From assembly GCA_036345935.2 (NCBI GenBank), contig JADWOT020001132.1, positions 1 through 64,000 of the forward strand: 64,000 bases of DNA. Reading direction: 5' to 3'. Position 1 is the stretch's first letter. Each line of letters starts with the position of its first letter. Positions 49,266 through 61,800 of this stretch are shown here, one piece after another. Source of the stretch: Taenia hydatigena (lineage: Eukaryota; Platyhelminthes; Cestoda; Cyclophyllidea; Taeniidae). The notes under the pieces were generated by a model. The model saw only the letters and a list, made by a program, of their open reading frames with translations, was not told the DNA's origin and did not search any database. Made by a program: the position numbers and the translations under genes.

Positions 49266-51589
49266 CATTCTTCAAGAGCTTACTTCTCGTTCATCAGGTG
49301 CGTGTTCGTGCGTCATTAAATCTCATGCTTATTCTCAATTGAATCAAGTGGCATTCCACGCATTTTGTCGATCAGATACAAAGGAAACCTATTTCATCAA
49401 CACGGCCCAAAATTAGTTGAGGCTATGCGTACTGAAAATCTAATGCACCCATCGAACTTAGAAAAATCACTTCCACCACCATTGCTTCACGCCTGTTGCT
49501 GGTGGTGGATGGTATTTTGCTTCCCTAGCCGTAATTTGAAACATGCTGGAAGTAATTTTTCTTTAATTTGTGAACGCTGTCTCTCAGTGCTCTTCAAGTC
49601 GTTAGGAGGTTAATCCATCAAAACTGATTAAAACAAAGGGCAAAATTCTAGAACCAAGGAAGCATAAATTTTTACAAACAAGCTTTAAAAGGACTAATTG
49701 CTGAATTCTCTCAGCATGTTGCTAGTAGCCATGATTTCATTCGTCCAATATAGTAATTTCGACTTCTGGTGGAAGTCGGTGGAGGCCCATCAAACATACC
49801 ACCATCCACGCAACCATCACTTGTCGTAGCAGCAGCTGAACTCAGGACTGTGTGACACAACTGACAAGTCGATTGAAGCAGCCGCTTTTTCATAATCAAT
49901 GACTGCGCTATGGAGGATCGCAAAATGCAGGCAATCAAATGAGTAAGTCGAACGATATTTTATTCCTAAAATCTCCGAGTTTAGCAGTATTTTGCCATGT
50001 GATGCTTGTTTATGAGGCGCAGTTATGATGATAACTAGTGCAATGATTGTTTAGCATGAAAATGTGATTGATTGACTCATTTTGTTCGTACCTATTCCAA
50101 CAGCCCTGCAGTAAGGCCTACCACCTTGCCCAATAATGTTTACACACAAGTTACAAATATATGTATGAAGCATGCAGAACCAGTTGCCCCAAATGTGTTG
50201 AGAAGTGGCTGAAGTGAGCCCGTTTGAGCACTAAAGATATAGACCATTTTGGTCCAATCCACATAATTTGTTCAATGAACAAGAATTTGATGCTAATGAC
50301 CCCATTTGTCAAAGGGTAGGTTGCCAGGGAAGATACGACGCATGCGCGCAAGCGCATGCGATAAGTACTCGGACGTTGTGCAATGCCATAAAGTGCGTTG
50401 ATACAGTCTCTCATATTTATTGCCTCCATTGAACTTGGTTCCACAATGAGTGTTAGACTAGTTCTAGCATGGTTGAATATGTTTTTGGCTAATTAGGACA
50501 AGGCAAGCATAGATGTGGTGCTCTGGGATGTGTTCGACAGTCACCCATGCAAAAGAAACCTTTAAGAACACAAGAACGAACATCATCTAGGATGGCGGGA
50601 GTTTCAGCACTGCTAGCACTAATTATAGTACACCTTTCGACAAATGGAATCCATAATCAGCTTTAAGTATCAGTTTTACGTCGACTCCCGAAGGCGCCTC
50701 AGGGTGTTTTCGTTTGCCTACGTTGAGCAGGAAGAAAAAGGAACACAAAGCGACTCGAAAACTTGACATGTTTTAGTGACTTTGACTTGTTTGCCCACTT
50801 TTTCAGTGGTCAAGTGGTTTTGTCTAGCGTTTTCTCTGGACATGAGGTCGAAGTGTGTCTACTGAAATCCAATTTTAGAATTCCCGCTTTGTGTGCAAGA
50901 ATGAGTTGTTAGTGTAGGCTAATATGACCTTCGTCTCAACACTGTCACTCGGTTACATCTTCAAGTGCCTCACTCTGAAAAATCGTCTTAAATTTAGATA
51001 ACAATTGTGCGAATGAAGGTGTGTAAGACTGGCTGTCAGATATGTTCCAATCTCACTGAATTGGCACTTATTTTACCAACAACGGCGCTGTTGCATGTTG
51101 CTAATTTAGTCAAAAGCTAAATTGCGAAACCTAAAAGAGTGTCTGTCTAAGGTTGGAGGTGTAGGTGTTTAAACTGTTAACGCTTAGCGACTCGAGTTGC
51201 CTTGACCATGTGCTACGAGAGACTGACAAAATTTGGAGAACATGCTGCCTCTAGGCCTCTTCTGTCAAGAGTGTTTAGCTAAGAAGGAAGAGCACGAAAG
51301 GAAATGAATTCTGGTGCCACATCTCAAATAAAATTAAAATAATACCATCGTCCTCTGGGCTAACAGACACGATACTACAACAGACCATGCAACACGCTGA
51401 GTGCAACAGGTTCCGCGATCGATTCCGCGTATGTAACGAGAAAGAATTCCGGCACATTAGCGCTGTAAATGCTGTCGATCACGGTTCTCTGAAATATTAT
51501 TGTTTCCATTACCCAGTTCGTCTTCTACGCCTCTTTTTTGCTACATTTCTTTAGCACTACGTGGCGAACCGACTAAACATCAGTGGAGA
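49266..51589. other. Gap with a Cys-containing minus-strand ORF and a hairpin
   Basis: Minus-strand ORF 49938-49711 reads LLQSTCQLCHTVLSSAAATT and MFDGPPPTSTRSRNYYIGRM; it has a C-X2-C pair but no further zinc ligands in register. The hairpin at 50339-50360 is listed separately. Nothing else is supportable. Confidence 0.35.
50339..50360. repeat. Perfect 9-bp stem hairpin, alternating purine-pyrimidine
   Basis: CGCATGCGC, a 4-base loop GCAA and the exact reverse complement GCGCATGCG form a perfect inverted repeat. The arms are alternating pyrimidine-purine, hence potentially Z-DNA or cruciform forming. Confidence 0.8.
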
Positions 51590-52863
51590 GATACATAGAA
51601 TACAGATCCCGACACGTCCCTGGTATACGACAGGTTCCTGGTATCTTCGTCCAAACCCTCTGCGGAAGAGACGAAATCGTCCAGCAAGGCAGCCGGGCAG
51701 ACATAGCAGCAATGGTCCAAACTCTCCCTAGAAGATGAGGTCTTGTGGTACCAAGAAGACGTCACGTCTCCCAAGCGTTGGCTGTTCCAGGTTTCCTAAT
51801 ACAAACAGCCCTTCAAGAGTTGCACGAACAGTTGGATCCCGTAGGCGAGTAAAAGATGGTGGAGGCCTCGGTGAAGCGATACTGGTAGCCCTCCCTCTCC
51901 CCAGACGTGCACGACTTCTGCCAAACCTGCATTACTTGCAGCAGGTTCAAGAACCCACATTCCACAGCGGTTGCACCCCTGCAGCCTATGCCTACAGGAT
52001 TTGCGAGCGAACGAGTGGGTATCGACATCATGGGCCCTCTACCACTCACCAAGAGGAGAAGCCGATATATTCTATTTATGGTTGACTACTTCACGAAAGT
52101 GGCCAAAGCAGAATTAATGAAGTCGCAAGACGCCGAGACAGTCGCGTCAACCATTTTCGATCGTTGGATCTGTCAACACGGAGTGCCTGAATCAGGCCAT
52201 AGCGACCAAGGCCCTAGTTTGGAAAACCGACTCCTCGTTGAACTATGGGGATCCCTTGGAACTAACCGAACCCTGATAGGACTACTAAAGGCTTTCACGA
52301 AGGAGGCACGATCGGAAGATTGGGATTTAAACCTCGGACGCGCTCTTCTCGCCTATAGGGATACGGTCCATACATCAACCGGTGTCTCTCCGTTCAAGAT
52401 GCTCACAGGCCGCGAAATGAGAGTTCCCTCCGATGTGTTCCTACCGAGTAAGGAAGCCGCTACTGACAACGCCCCGGAGTACGTACTACGTCTCAAAGAA
52501 GGAATAAGGAAGGCGTTTAATCTTGCCCGCCGACACCTGCAAAGATATCATGCCAGATAAAAGCAATACTACGACAAGCACAGTCGACTCACCGTCTACC
52601 ACGAAGGAGATCTCGTCCAAATATATCGTCCGGTTCCTCCGCCTGGAATATATCGCAAAATTCACCACCCTTGGAGTAAAGACCCCTTCCGCGTAGTAAA
52701 AGTCCTGTCTCCCACGAACTACCTCATCCGCAATGCAGAACTCCGTACCCAGCCAATAACCGTCCATCACAGTAAAATCCGACCTTACAGAGGTGCTCCG
52801 CCGGTCGGTTACGAGGACAAAACCTACGTAATCGTAGAAGAAAGAAGCCACCCGATGGTTTAA
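51590..52863 (+). mobile_element. Ty3/gypsy LTR retrotransposon, integrase region of pol, truncated and disrupted
   Basis: The region starts in the linker before the integrase (SLEDEVLWYQEDVTSPKR), shifts frame near 51775, and enters the zinc-binding N-terminal domain (ALQELHEQLDPVG ... FCQTCITCSRFK). Stops lie at about 51710 (TAG), 51848 (TAA) and 51885 (TAG replacing Trp). From 51892 to 52557 one frame is open through the DDE core: ERVGIDIMGPLPLTKR holds the first Asp and HSDQGPSLENR the second. It then jumps from SLG directly to TNRTLIGLLKAFTKEA at about 52260, so about 20 residues carrying the catalytic Glu are deleted. A TAA at 52558-52560 interrupts the C-terminal domain, which continues in frame to 52863 (VYHEGDLVQIYRPVPPPG, TNYLIRNAELR). 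Gag, protease, RT and RNase H are absent. The element cannot encode an active integrase. The similarity is to gypsy elements known from tapeworms. Confidence 0.88.
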
Positions 52864-52954
52864 TTAAAGAGAACCAATGAGAGTAGCACCGGGGACGGCG
52901 CTCAAAAGACGAGGGACCATGTGATCCTAATGCTCTTTAAGTGTGTTTGTGGGC

Positions 52955-53100
52955 CAGAGGGGGGGCGACAATTTGAACCTGGTGGCGGAGCGGCGTGGTG
53001 ACTCCCAGGGGCGTGACTCATCCCCGTCCTGAACTCGCTTGCAAGGTCTCGCTGTACCCTCTCTCTCATCCATAATAAAGATGCCAAAGCGTGTTCAGAC
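52955..53100 (+). mobile_element. Probable polypurine tract and 3' LTR start of the gypsy element
   Basis: About 90 bp after the pol stop, an AGAGGGGGGG run (52957-52965) marks a likely polypurine tract, the plus-strand primer site just inside a 3' LTR. A CT-rich stretch and AATAAA (53074-53079) follow, consistent with an LTR polyadenylation signal. The exact LTR ends cannot be fixed because no 5' LTR is present for comparison. Confidence 0.5.
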
Positions 53101-54600
53101 TTCTAATAACAAGGGCGATAAGAAGGAAGAGGAGGAACCCTCTACAAGCATACTCCTTAACACACTATGCGTTCAATTTAACCTAAGTGCCTCAAGCATT
53201 ATCATGCATTTCAACAAGGAAGCAAAAGAAATTATATGAAAAAGAACAAATCCTACACGGTAAACTTTTCTCTCCCTGCGTATAATTTGGCAAGCACATA
53301 TGTAGGTAAAATAGAAAAGAGTTGGTGGGATTCGCGGATAAGTGCAAATTAACGAGGACCGATAAATGACTTCTGATGATACGAAGCGAATCAAGAGTAA
53401 TAGCTTAATATTAAATAATAAAATTCCCATTCACGTAAAGCGCTCGTGCATGTCCATGTGCATATAAATAAAGTTGCGACTATTACCACCGAACAGAACC
53501 CGGAAACCCGACACGCAGTCAATCCTTAAATAACACTTGCGTGAGGAAAGTGTCACAGCGTCTCGAAATCACTGTACATTTGAAGAACATAAGCATTGCG
53601 AATACAGCAAGCGCGTCAAAGATTTTTAACATAGTGTACAGCATGATAACACTGCTTACTCAAAGCTGAGGTCAGGTGGTTCGAGGACATAATTTGTTTA
53701 CTTCTCGTCGGCGAAGAGCACATGCAAAAGGGGATAGAGGAGGCTACTTCTAGCTCTCGAGCGCTTTAAGACACTTGGGCCCTGCCTACCTATCTTACTT
53801 CCCCTTTAGTGCTCTAAATCCCTAACGCTCGAGAAGGTCAAAGCCATAGGAGTTCGGAGTCAGTTTTCCCCTTCAAACTTAGTGCCATCGGTTTCGCCAC
53901 GCAGTTTAAGAATGTTGACCGCCTCTTGACCAAAAAGTGCATTCAAACAGGCATACATTCTAAAAGCTGCAGGTCACCTTTTCAACCCAAACGTCAGTGC
54001 TCTACCTCGGCTTCCTATCCCACAAGAGATAGGCCATTGTACAGGCACATATTAATGCGATGAACTGCGAAGGGTTGAGCCCACAGTTGCGCTTTGCAGA
54101 CGATTGAGCTTGCTGGTGGGGTTACTCGGAGGGCAGCGCTAATTCACGGCGAATCGGATGCGAGGCCAGCAACAAAGACGAATAAGGCTCAAATGAACTC
54201 TTCGATGCAGTCAATGCAATTAATCCACCTTTAAAAGCAGCAAAAGATGCAAAAAAAAGCATTCACAAAACCCTTTATTTCATACGTTTTAGAGTCGGTG
54301 CACTTTTGTCACTTTTGTGCAGACACATTGTGGAAAATTGCCTCGTTTAGGTCATTCATGAGTGCTACCATGACCAGCTTTGCCCATAAGAAAAGAAAGC
54401 GCGTTTTATCATGGGACATGCACCGTTCAAGGTGACGTTTATTATGTCGATGGCTATGAACTCTTCCCTGATGGGCTTCACACGTCTCTGTGAGAAAATC
54501 GTGGGTGAATTAATGCATGCACCCCACAAATTGTCCCATCCCTCCAATTCCCTGACCGACTAGTGATTCCACTGCTTCACCGACCATGTGTCCGGCTGAT

Positions 54601-54639
54601 TGATTGGTTGATTGATTGAGTCACTGATTTATTCAGTGA
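54601..54639. repeat. GATT-type tetranucleotide tract with adjacent 7-bp hairpin
   Basis: Imperfect TGATT/GATT repeats (about 54598-54618) run into a perfect inverted repeat: TCACTGA (54621-54627), loop TTTAT, TCAGTGA (54633-54639). Confidence 0.7.
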
Positions 54640-56201
54640 TATATCCACCTCCCTGCCCCTTTATTTTCCTTTATGCCGGTCCGCGGATCCACCGATAGTC
54701 TAGTCCCCTTCTTTAGCCCACTCGTCAATGAAAGAGGCGGCACAATATTGGAGCCGTAGATGTGATATTCCTCCCTCTTTTCTTGGTTGCGTGGAAATTC
54801 AGTAGCTAGTGCAAACGGCTTGCGGGTGTTTTTCTTCCATCATTGACAAGTTTAATGGCTGACACTGCCACATGTTTCGCACATTTGAAACCCCTTTTCA
54901 TGGCTAAGTAGTAGCGTATCATTTCCTACCATTTCGTGACACACTCAACGGTGGACAGCCTACTTTAAGATGCACTCGTCATCCATGTAAACAAGCAACT
55001 GCAGGGCAACATGATAAAAACACTTTCACACCTCCCAAAGCAAAATATTACGCAGCGGTCAACACCGCTCTAAATCGCAACAAAGCATCTCCATCACTAC
55101 TGTATACATACCCACTGCAGCACCTTCAGCCTTCCCTCACCCCAAGAACACCAAATGAGACACAACATTCGAGCAGAATACACATCTATTTTACATACTC
55201 ACGACCCACTCAGTGAAGATACAACGGCGAGGAAAACAAGTGGCCCCACCACCAACACTCGTAACTTAGCGAACTACCGATGCGTTACACAGTTCATCTC
55301 TCCGCCTCCAGCGCCATTCTCCGTGCTCTCCTTGGTAGTTGTGCTGCACCTGCAATCTCCTCCCCACCTTCTATGGCCAAAGCGGATCCCGCAGGGAATG
55401 ATGCGGATCCACCGACCACCATGCCTACAAGCAAAATTCCAAATCCTGTCAACGATAAGACCTCAAGACCATGACATTAACAGAACAACTTAGACTCGAT
55501 GTGACTATCAGCCTCAAACCTAATGCCACATAGCAGCCATAAGATGACAAACTTAAATACCTGCATTAGGTAGCAGCAACACTCCTCAGTACCATTAACC
55601 GACAGAGGTAGTCGTCAAACACACACCCACGGAACCAAGTGGGGCACCAAGTCAATGGACATTTACCGTTTCTCCTACCAATTAATCGCACTTTGGCAAT
55701 ATGTCACCTTACTCACTGTAGCACACAAGCCTGTAGCCATCAATGAAAACGCCTCCTTGTTGCGTAAGTTATGCACGCACAGAAACTTCTCAACAACTTG
55801 CGTCGAATTTCTTTAGCATTAGCCAAACCACTTTCAAGCATATACAGCTCACACTAACCACACTTCCGATTACTCCACAACTACCTCGTATTGGCTTCAC
55901 CTCACACCATACAACTATCAAAGGCGACAGAACCTAAACATCCTATTTTGAAAAATAAACAAGCGAATCTAATAAGTGTAGGCCAATGATAACATCAGAC
56001 TTAATTTACACAACATTTCGTCTTACAGGAAAGTACCCACCAGACTGCCGCTTAGCACCAAAACACCGCATCCAGTCTTCCATAACTCCTCCGAACACAA
56101 AGTCACGCTACTTATGTCCTGCGCAAGTGAACATTCAACATCAAGCAGGGAAACCTTCGGCAGGATCGATTGGTCGAATGTCTGCAACACCACATCTGTC
56201 A

Positions 56202-56221
56202 ACGACGACGACGACGACGAG
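56202..56221. repeat. (ACG)n trinucleotide microsatellite
   Basis: Six uninterrupted ACG units. They produce a run of Thr, Asp/Val or Arg depending on frame, and explain the low-complexity ORFs here. Confidence 0.9.
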
Positions 56222-58374
56222 TTCAAGGGCGCATAGTGCCGTCTCAGTGGACTCCCATGGGCTGGCTTCCACAGCCACATTCTCCTTCTTCGATACCACC
56301 GTCAGCAACGATGCATGTTGTTGGCAGGACCCCAATACCAACACGAGACCTAACTAGTTAAATATAAAAATACTGCGCTACCAAGTTTTGCGCCCAAAAT
56401 TAGCACCCAGTACTGTTCAATAATGTCCACATGCTTATCACAAAATACACGAAGGAAAAAAGTACTTTTGCCGTATTTTGTGCCTGCAACGGATCTAGCA
56501 CCGTGTAGTGCCAGGTGATTGGTAGATTTTTCCTTTTGTTTCCAACAGATTAGACCCCTCCTGCCATAATCTCTCCCTTTTGATATCATCCACTATTCAA
56601 CCAACCGCCAAGACAGCTTCAAATGCTCCCCTTCAAAACTATTCTGCGAAACGAACAAGCGATGAAAAGTGCTGTTGCTGGGTAACAAAATCTCGTCCGA
56701 ACTCAATTCCTCATATTCATTCAATAAAAAAATTTGTATGCGTTTCGACTTGTTCATGTACGTACACACAACTATGACCAAGTCAACTTGATGCATTCCA
56801 AATACATAAAATGAGAAGTAACATAAAATACATCCGCGCACAGTGAAAAATGTCGGTAAATACAAAGATAAAAGGCACAAACTTCAAAATGCAAACATGT
56901 CGGAATTCCAGAAAAGGGTCCAGAGTAGATTCCAAAACAGCTCTGCAGCACTGCCGCCCATTTCCACCCCAATTCACCGGCCTTTCTCAACACGATCATA
57001 AGCCTGCCTACCAGCTCAACACCAACCTCACATCCATCTCGTCTGTTTACCTGCTGACCATGCAATTATCCAATGCTTAAACCAAAGGAGGTAACACCTA
57101 CCGCCATGCCATCAAACGCAGCAATATCATCCATGGCAAGATCCGCATCGCAGGTCAAAGGAGACGCCCCCACAAATGACTTCAACATCCCACATTGCAT
57201 ACCATTCCACACGATCATCACATGTAGCTTCATCACTACTGTAAATTCGTAGTATCTTAAACGTACAGAAGGAAAAAGTGGGAAAGCCGACACACAAACG
57301 TCCGATGACCCACCACATCAACACACAAGCAAATATAATATCCTAAAAACCAAACATTTGGGACTGCTACAAGGCAACGTCTGTGTAGCAATGCAAAAGT
57401 GCCCAGCGAAGAGTTACAGGTCTCTCAGCAACCATCCTCCCGCTCCTCAATCAGCCTCAAACACTAACTCATGTCAGAGCTGAACCCACATAGCAAGTTT
57501 CACAAAGATACTATCAACACACGACCGTGGTCTCGAAGTCAAGAAACGACCGAATCGCGAAGTACCCCGCACACTCCATACATTTCCCACCAAAGCAGAC
57601 AATATGGACACAAAAATAACGCACCCACTACCATGCATAAATACGAAAGGATCTACGAAGAGGTGATAAGAACACGCTGCACAATGTAGCGACCAATAAA
57701 CTACAACCTAATCTTACCTAAGAAATGCAATGAGTAAGAGCGACGGCGAGATTCGCACTCAGTGTTGCTAGGTAACACTTCCACGCCCAGCAGATAATGC
57801 TGCATCAAAAATACACATTCCCGTCAAGTGAAATAATGAAGACCAACATGCATACCAAATGACGCCTCACAGCTGAAATTCAAGCATGCCTTCAAGCACC
57901 AGACGCTTCACACAACAACGAAGACTCAAATCTACCGCGTAAAGACGATTCGGCACAACAAAATCGCACGATTAAGTTTCGTTATTCCACAACAAAATTG
58001 GTTTCCATATTCAGTCTGCTCTGTCTCTTGCATTCAATAAAACGCATACGACGCCAAACCTCAACAATAGTGATAGATACATAGACATGTATTTATACGC
58101 TTGTGCAAAGTAGTAATCCATACTAAACAGCCAAAATTTATTTCTTAAAAAGAGAAAGGACTATAACCATTCAATATCGCTTACTCAAGGCCTAAGTTGA
58201 TTGTTTGAACTAGGTCAGCTAGATTTCCCAAATGTTAATTTCGTTGGATTTAGCGTGATAGTGCGGTCAAGGATTCAATTCGAATTATTGGCAAACACCA
58301 TAAGACATTCGAGACCGAAGGCGAGGCATGTGGTTTTGAGCGCGTATGATTTCTAGGTATAATGATGCTTGCAC

Positions 58375-58420
58375 TACTTTGTTTGTTCTGACTTCTGGTT
58401 TCAGACACTTGGGTGGCCAC
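58375..58420 (+). repeat. Partial diverged copy of the 185-bp repeat (left end only)
   Basis: TACTTTGTTTGTT, then a diverged CTTCTGGTTTCAG and GGGTGGCC, mirrors the left end of the neighbouring full copy (TACTTTGTTTGTT, CTGCCGGTTTCTG, GAGGTGGCC). It is a short fragment immediately upstream of copy A. Confidence 0.5.
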
Positions 58421-58585
58421 TGCAGTACTTTGTTTGTTAAAACTGCCGGTTTCTGTCAAGGTCACAGAGGTGGCCGTATTGCCCCAGCCATGCCAGCGGC
58501 CTTTTTCCCTCTGTCTGGTGAATATATGTATTCTACATTAGCATTCCGCCTTCTTTTGCCTTCAAGGGAGCCTCAGGACGCTACA
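58421..58585 (+). repeat. 185-bp LTR-like repeat, copy A (165 bp)
   Basis: Begins TGCAGTACTTTG and ends GGACGCTACA. It matches copies E and F across its length, but lacks about 20 bp (the CTGCGTGGGCTGGCCTCCGGGC block) after TTGCCCCAGC. The conserved core includes GTCAAGGTCACAGAGGTGGC and GCCTTCTTTTGCCTT. It has no coding capacity. Confidence 0.85.
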
Positions 58586-58590
58586 GTTAC

Positions 58591-58680
58591 ATTGCCCCAG
58601 TTGAGTGGACTGGCCTCCAAGCCATGCTTACAGCCCCGTTCTCTCTGCTTGCTGAATATGCATATTCTGCTTAAGTACAA
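58591..58680 (+). repeat. 185-bp repeat, copy B (internal fragment)
   Basis: Matches the middle of the family (TTGCCCCAG, GGACTGGCCTCCAAGCCATG, TGAATATGCATATTCT) and then abuts the reverse copy C. Both ends of the element are missing. Diverged. Confidence 0.65.
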
Positions 58681-58814
58681 TGTAGCGTCTTGAGGCTCCC
58701 TTAAGGCAAAAGAAGGCAAAGTGGCAGGGTAGAATACATATATTCACCGGAATGAGGGAAAAAGGCTGCTGGCATGGCCCGGAGGCCAGTCCACGCATCT
58801 AGGGCAGTACTACA
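58681..58814 (-). repeat. 185-bp repeat, copy C (internally deleted)
   Basis: Inverted copy starting TGTAGCGTCTTGAGGCTCCC and matching the family to GGGCAGTAC, then directly TACA. The ~50 bp GGTCACC...AAACAAA stretch is missing, as if deleted between two AGTAC words, leaving the terminal GTACTACA in place. It forms an inverted pair with A/B. Confidence 0.75.
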
Positions 58815-61800
58815 ACTAAGTCTCGTTTTGCCATCAAGGAAGGCTCGGCTTGCAGCAGTACTCATATACATTAAGGTGACTGATATTAAATCGTCACTTT
58901 TGTGAGGTTACTATTGAAAATGTGTTTAACTTGCTTAGGACCTTTAAATCTATTAAGGTTTGATAGTCTGCGAAAAGTCTGCAGAGAGATTCACGGTATC
59001 ACCGATAAGGTATGCGATCAGCATAAAATTTGTACCGCCGTCGTTGTCCCGGTGGGCTGTGCATAAATTCACAACTTGTACATTCATTTCGCACAAACGA
59101 ATTTCCTTTGTTTGTTTATTTTATGTTCCCTAACACGTGTTTCATGCAACTTTTGGGTTACGGAAGTCTAATGAGCTATGTTATCGACATCAAGCGACAA
59201 CGGATGCGCATGAATGCGCCCTTAACTGCAACTGAGTGTCGTGAACGTAAACGTAAATACAAAACGCGCACATTCAATGAATGCAACTGTGGGACCTTGC
59301 AACTTACCTTAGGGTAAAATTAGGCATAGTGCTTGAGCAGAACAAATATGCTCAGTGCGTGGATGGAACCGGAAATACTAGCTTGGTATAGAGGTTGGGC
59401 CACTCAACAAAATCGCAATGGTCATCCAAGTGATCGTAGATGAGACTGACAGCTGAACAACCAAACAACGTGCAAAGTTGTGTGCCACATACTCTTGTTA
59501 CTACGCTAAATGGTAGTGACATGGTGTTTGGTTTAAAAGCAACAACCAGCTGAGTCCTCCACTTTCCACAGAGAGCACCTCAGTAATTCACACTGGTAGT
59601 GCACTGATCCTCTGCCACTGCCTAATGCAAGAACGTTGATTACTCTGAGACGCCGAGAATGCCTTGGACGAAATGGCTAATTAATAGCGTATTAGCAGTG
59701 TGTTGTAGAAATGGCTGTGTCGAAATTGAGAGATTCAAATTGTGTTCCTGCCCTCACTTTCAATGTTCGTCTTAAGAAACGCAAGCATTGCACAATTAGA
59801 GCGCTAAATAATGTAAGTTGTAAAACCCTCAAGAACTCAACCTTTGCACATATATAACTAGTTAGTAATGAAAAGCTGTGCTTTATGTGACCTACAAATG
59901 CCTTAAAAAATTAGATTTGTCTTTTATACTTTTGCGAAAAAAAGGTATTGTTTTTGCTGTGGTTCTTAAGGTTAATAGGAATTCCTGTGATAACCATTTG
60001 TTTCATCGTACTTAATGCTCCCTTTACGTATTTAGCGGCACATGTGAGGGAGTAGCCTTTGATGCGATGGTCGTCGTGCGTGGTGTGCGATTCGCGCTAA
60101 CGAGTCCAGGTGTGTAAGTATTCCTGTTTGTAAATTTTGACGTATTAAATGCGTATGCGTAAGAGACCCTCTATTATTGGCATGAAAGCGTGACTAGCGA
60201 CTTTGAGGCTTGCTGAATTCGTAGTTCGTGCAATGCTCGTGGTGGAATACTCAGGTTTCATTAACTCGTTTAATTAGATGTTTGATTGCATTTGACACTA
60301 GGGTGGTCTCTGCTGATCCTGCCTGTTTTAAGTTGTTTTTCAGTCATCCTAAAAGGTGAGGGATCCGAATTTCCTATTACTGGATACAATTGCTGCATTT
60401 GTGGGCAATGAATTGCATATGGAGTCGGTGGGTCTGCCACTTGAGAGCAGTCGAACTATTTCAGACTAGTGAGAGATAACTTTCTTGGTTTTGTGGCGAT
60501 TATAGAGGCAGTTACAAAGTAGATTCGAGGAGACCGTGAGCAGAGAGTGCAGCGTTTGTATGGTGTACACCTCTACCCCGAATTTTCGTCTCTAGCGCAT
60601 TGCTGAATTGACACCGTAAGGTTTAGGCGTAGATGAGAGGAGATGCGAAGTAACTTGGACTCGTGAATGCTAGACTAATAAATTAATGCTTTATTTAAGA
60701 TCCGTGATGTCATTAGGGCGTTTTTATGCAGAGATCTGATATCTTTTGGGTAACTTACATGCCTCCAGCGGCAGGTGGTAAGTTGGGATGATTTTCGCAT
60801 ATGGACATAATTTATCCGCCCCCAAAAATACTACTACACGCTATTTTTCAGTTGTAAAGGATATGATCAATGCCCCTCCTTCGCTGCACAGTCGTTGGTG
60901 CGACAAAACACTTAGCACTCTTTCATCATAAAGCTTGCTGCACAATTTGATAAGGTGTGATTAATTTAGCACTCCTTGGATGAGGTGGAGAAATGCAGTG
61001 AAGGCGAACGCTCGCGGTGTTGCGTCCTTGGTGGGACTGCAGGTGTCACGAGATGGATTCTTTCCTCGCCTCTTTTCTCGGCCGTGAGTGCAGCTGAGGT
61101 CTGGGTGATTCTGTTGCCTTGTAGGAGGTACAGTAAGTGTTCACTATCTTCTTACCAACGTTGCATGCATTTGATGCGCTGATTAATGCAGAGTGGCCTA
61201 ATGTCGTCTCTTGAACGCCCTTTCCTTATTTGTTTATAATTGGCTGATGTGAAGTGCTGTAAGCATATTGGGTGAGGTTAGAGCTGTGAAAAAAAAACGT
61301 AGGAGCGTTTTTGGTGGCTGATTGCATTTATTTTATGCAAACGGGCTTTTAATGAAAAAGCAGTGGAAGATCTAAGCTGTGGTGAAGCCGTTGAAAAGAG
61401 GGTTTGTAAAGTCATGTTTTGAGGGTTCATCCGTTTTCTGTAACGCACTATATAAAGTGGTCGTTTACTGGCCATTTTAGACGGATGTTGCTTGCATTGG
61501 ACACGAGGTAGCCGATGAACACGTACGGTCGTGGTGGTCTATTGTTTGTTTGTGGAGCGTCATCACCGTTGTCACTGTTGTGATTTTTGCATTTCCTTCC
61601 ATGCATCTCTGTCGGAATCTGGTAGCGTTGCCATTTCCCTTCGGTGTTTCCAAATTATTAGTTATTAATAAAGTAAAGCAAAACGTCGCAAATAAGTTAG
61701 TAGGTTGAGTTGACACACCTTTATAACAACTGCGTTGGCCCTTTGACCTCTTCTGAACTATGTAGTGGAAGGTTGGGAGTTCACAGAGAGATTGGGCGGG

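Larger units (their letters stand above)
53101..58374. other. Gap: one coding-like relic, then A/C-rich sequence
   Basis: Around 53940-54250 (+) coding-like pieces alternate frames (FKQAYILKAAGHLFNPNVSA, then AMNCEGLSPQLRFADD, then NELFDAVNAINPPLKAAKDA), suggesting an eroded gene of unknown family. From about 54950 to 58200 the + strand is rich in A and C and poor in G and T, and its ORFs have the biased composition this produces. No gene is supported there. Confidence 0.35.

Noticed and set aside
51735..52085. 116-codon plus-strand ORF overlapping the gypsy integrase
   Set aside because: It is an out-of-frame shadow. The integrase motifs lie in the other frame; only its first ~15 codons overlap true pol sequence before the frameshift.
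52486..52851. 121-codon minus-strand ORF at the end of the gypsy element
   Set aside because: Antisense to the recognisable C-terminal integrase domain.
55155..57700. Many overlapping ORFs on both strands
   Set aside because: They follow the A/C-rich strand bias, which removes stop codons, and contain no domain signatures.
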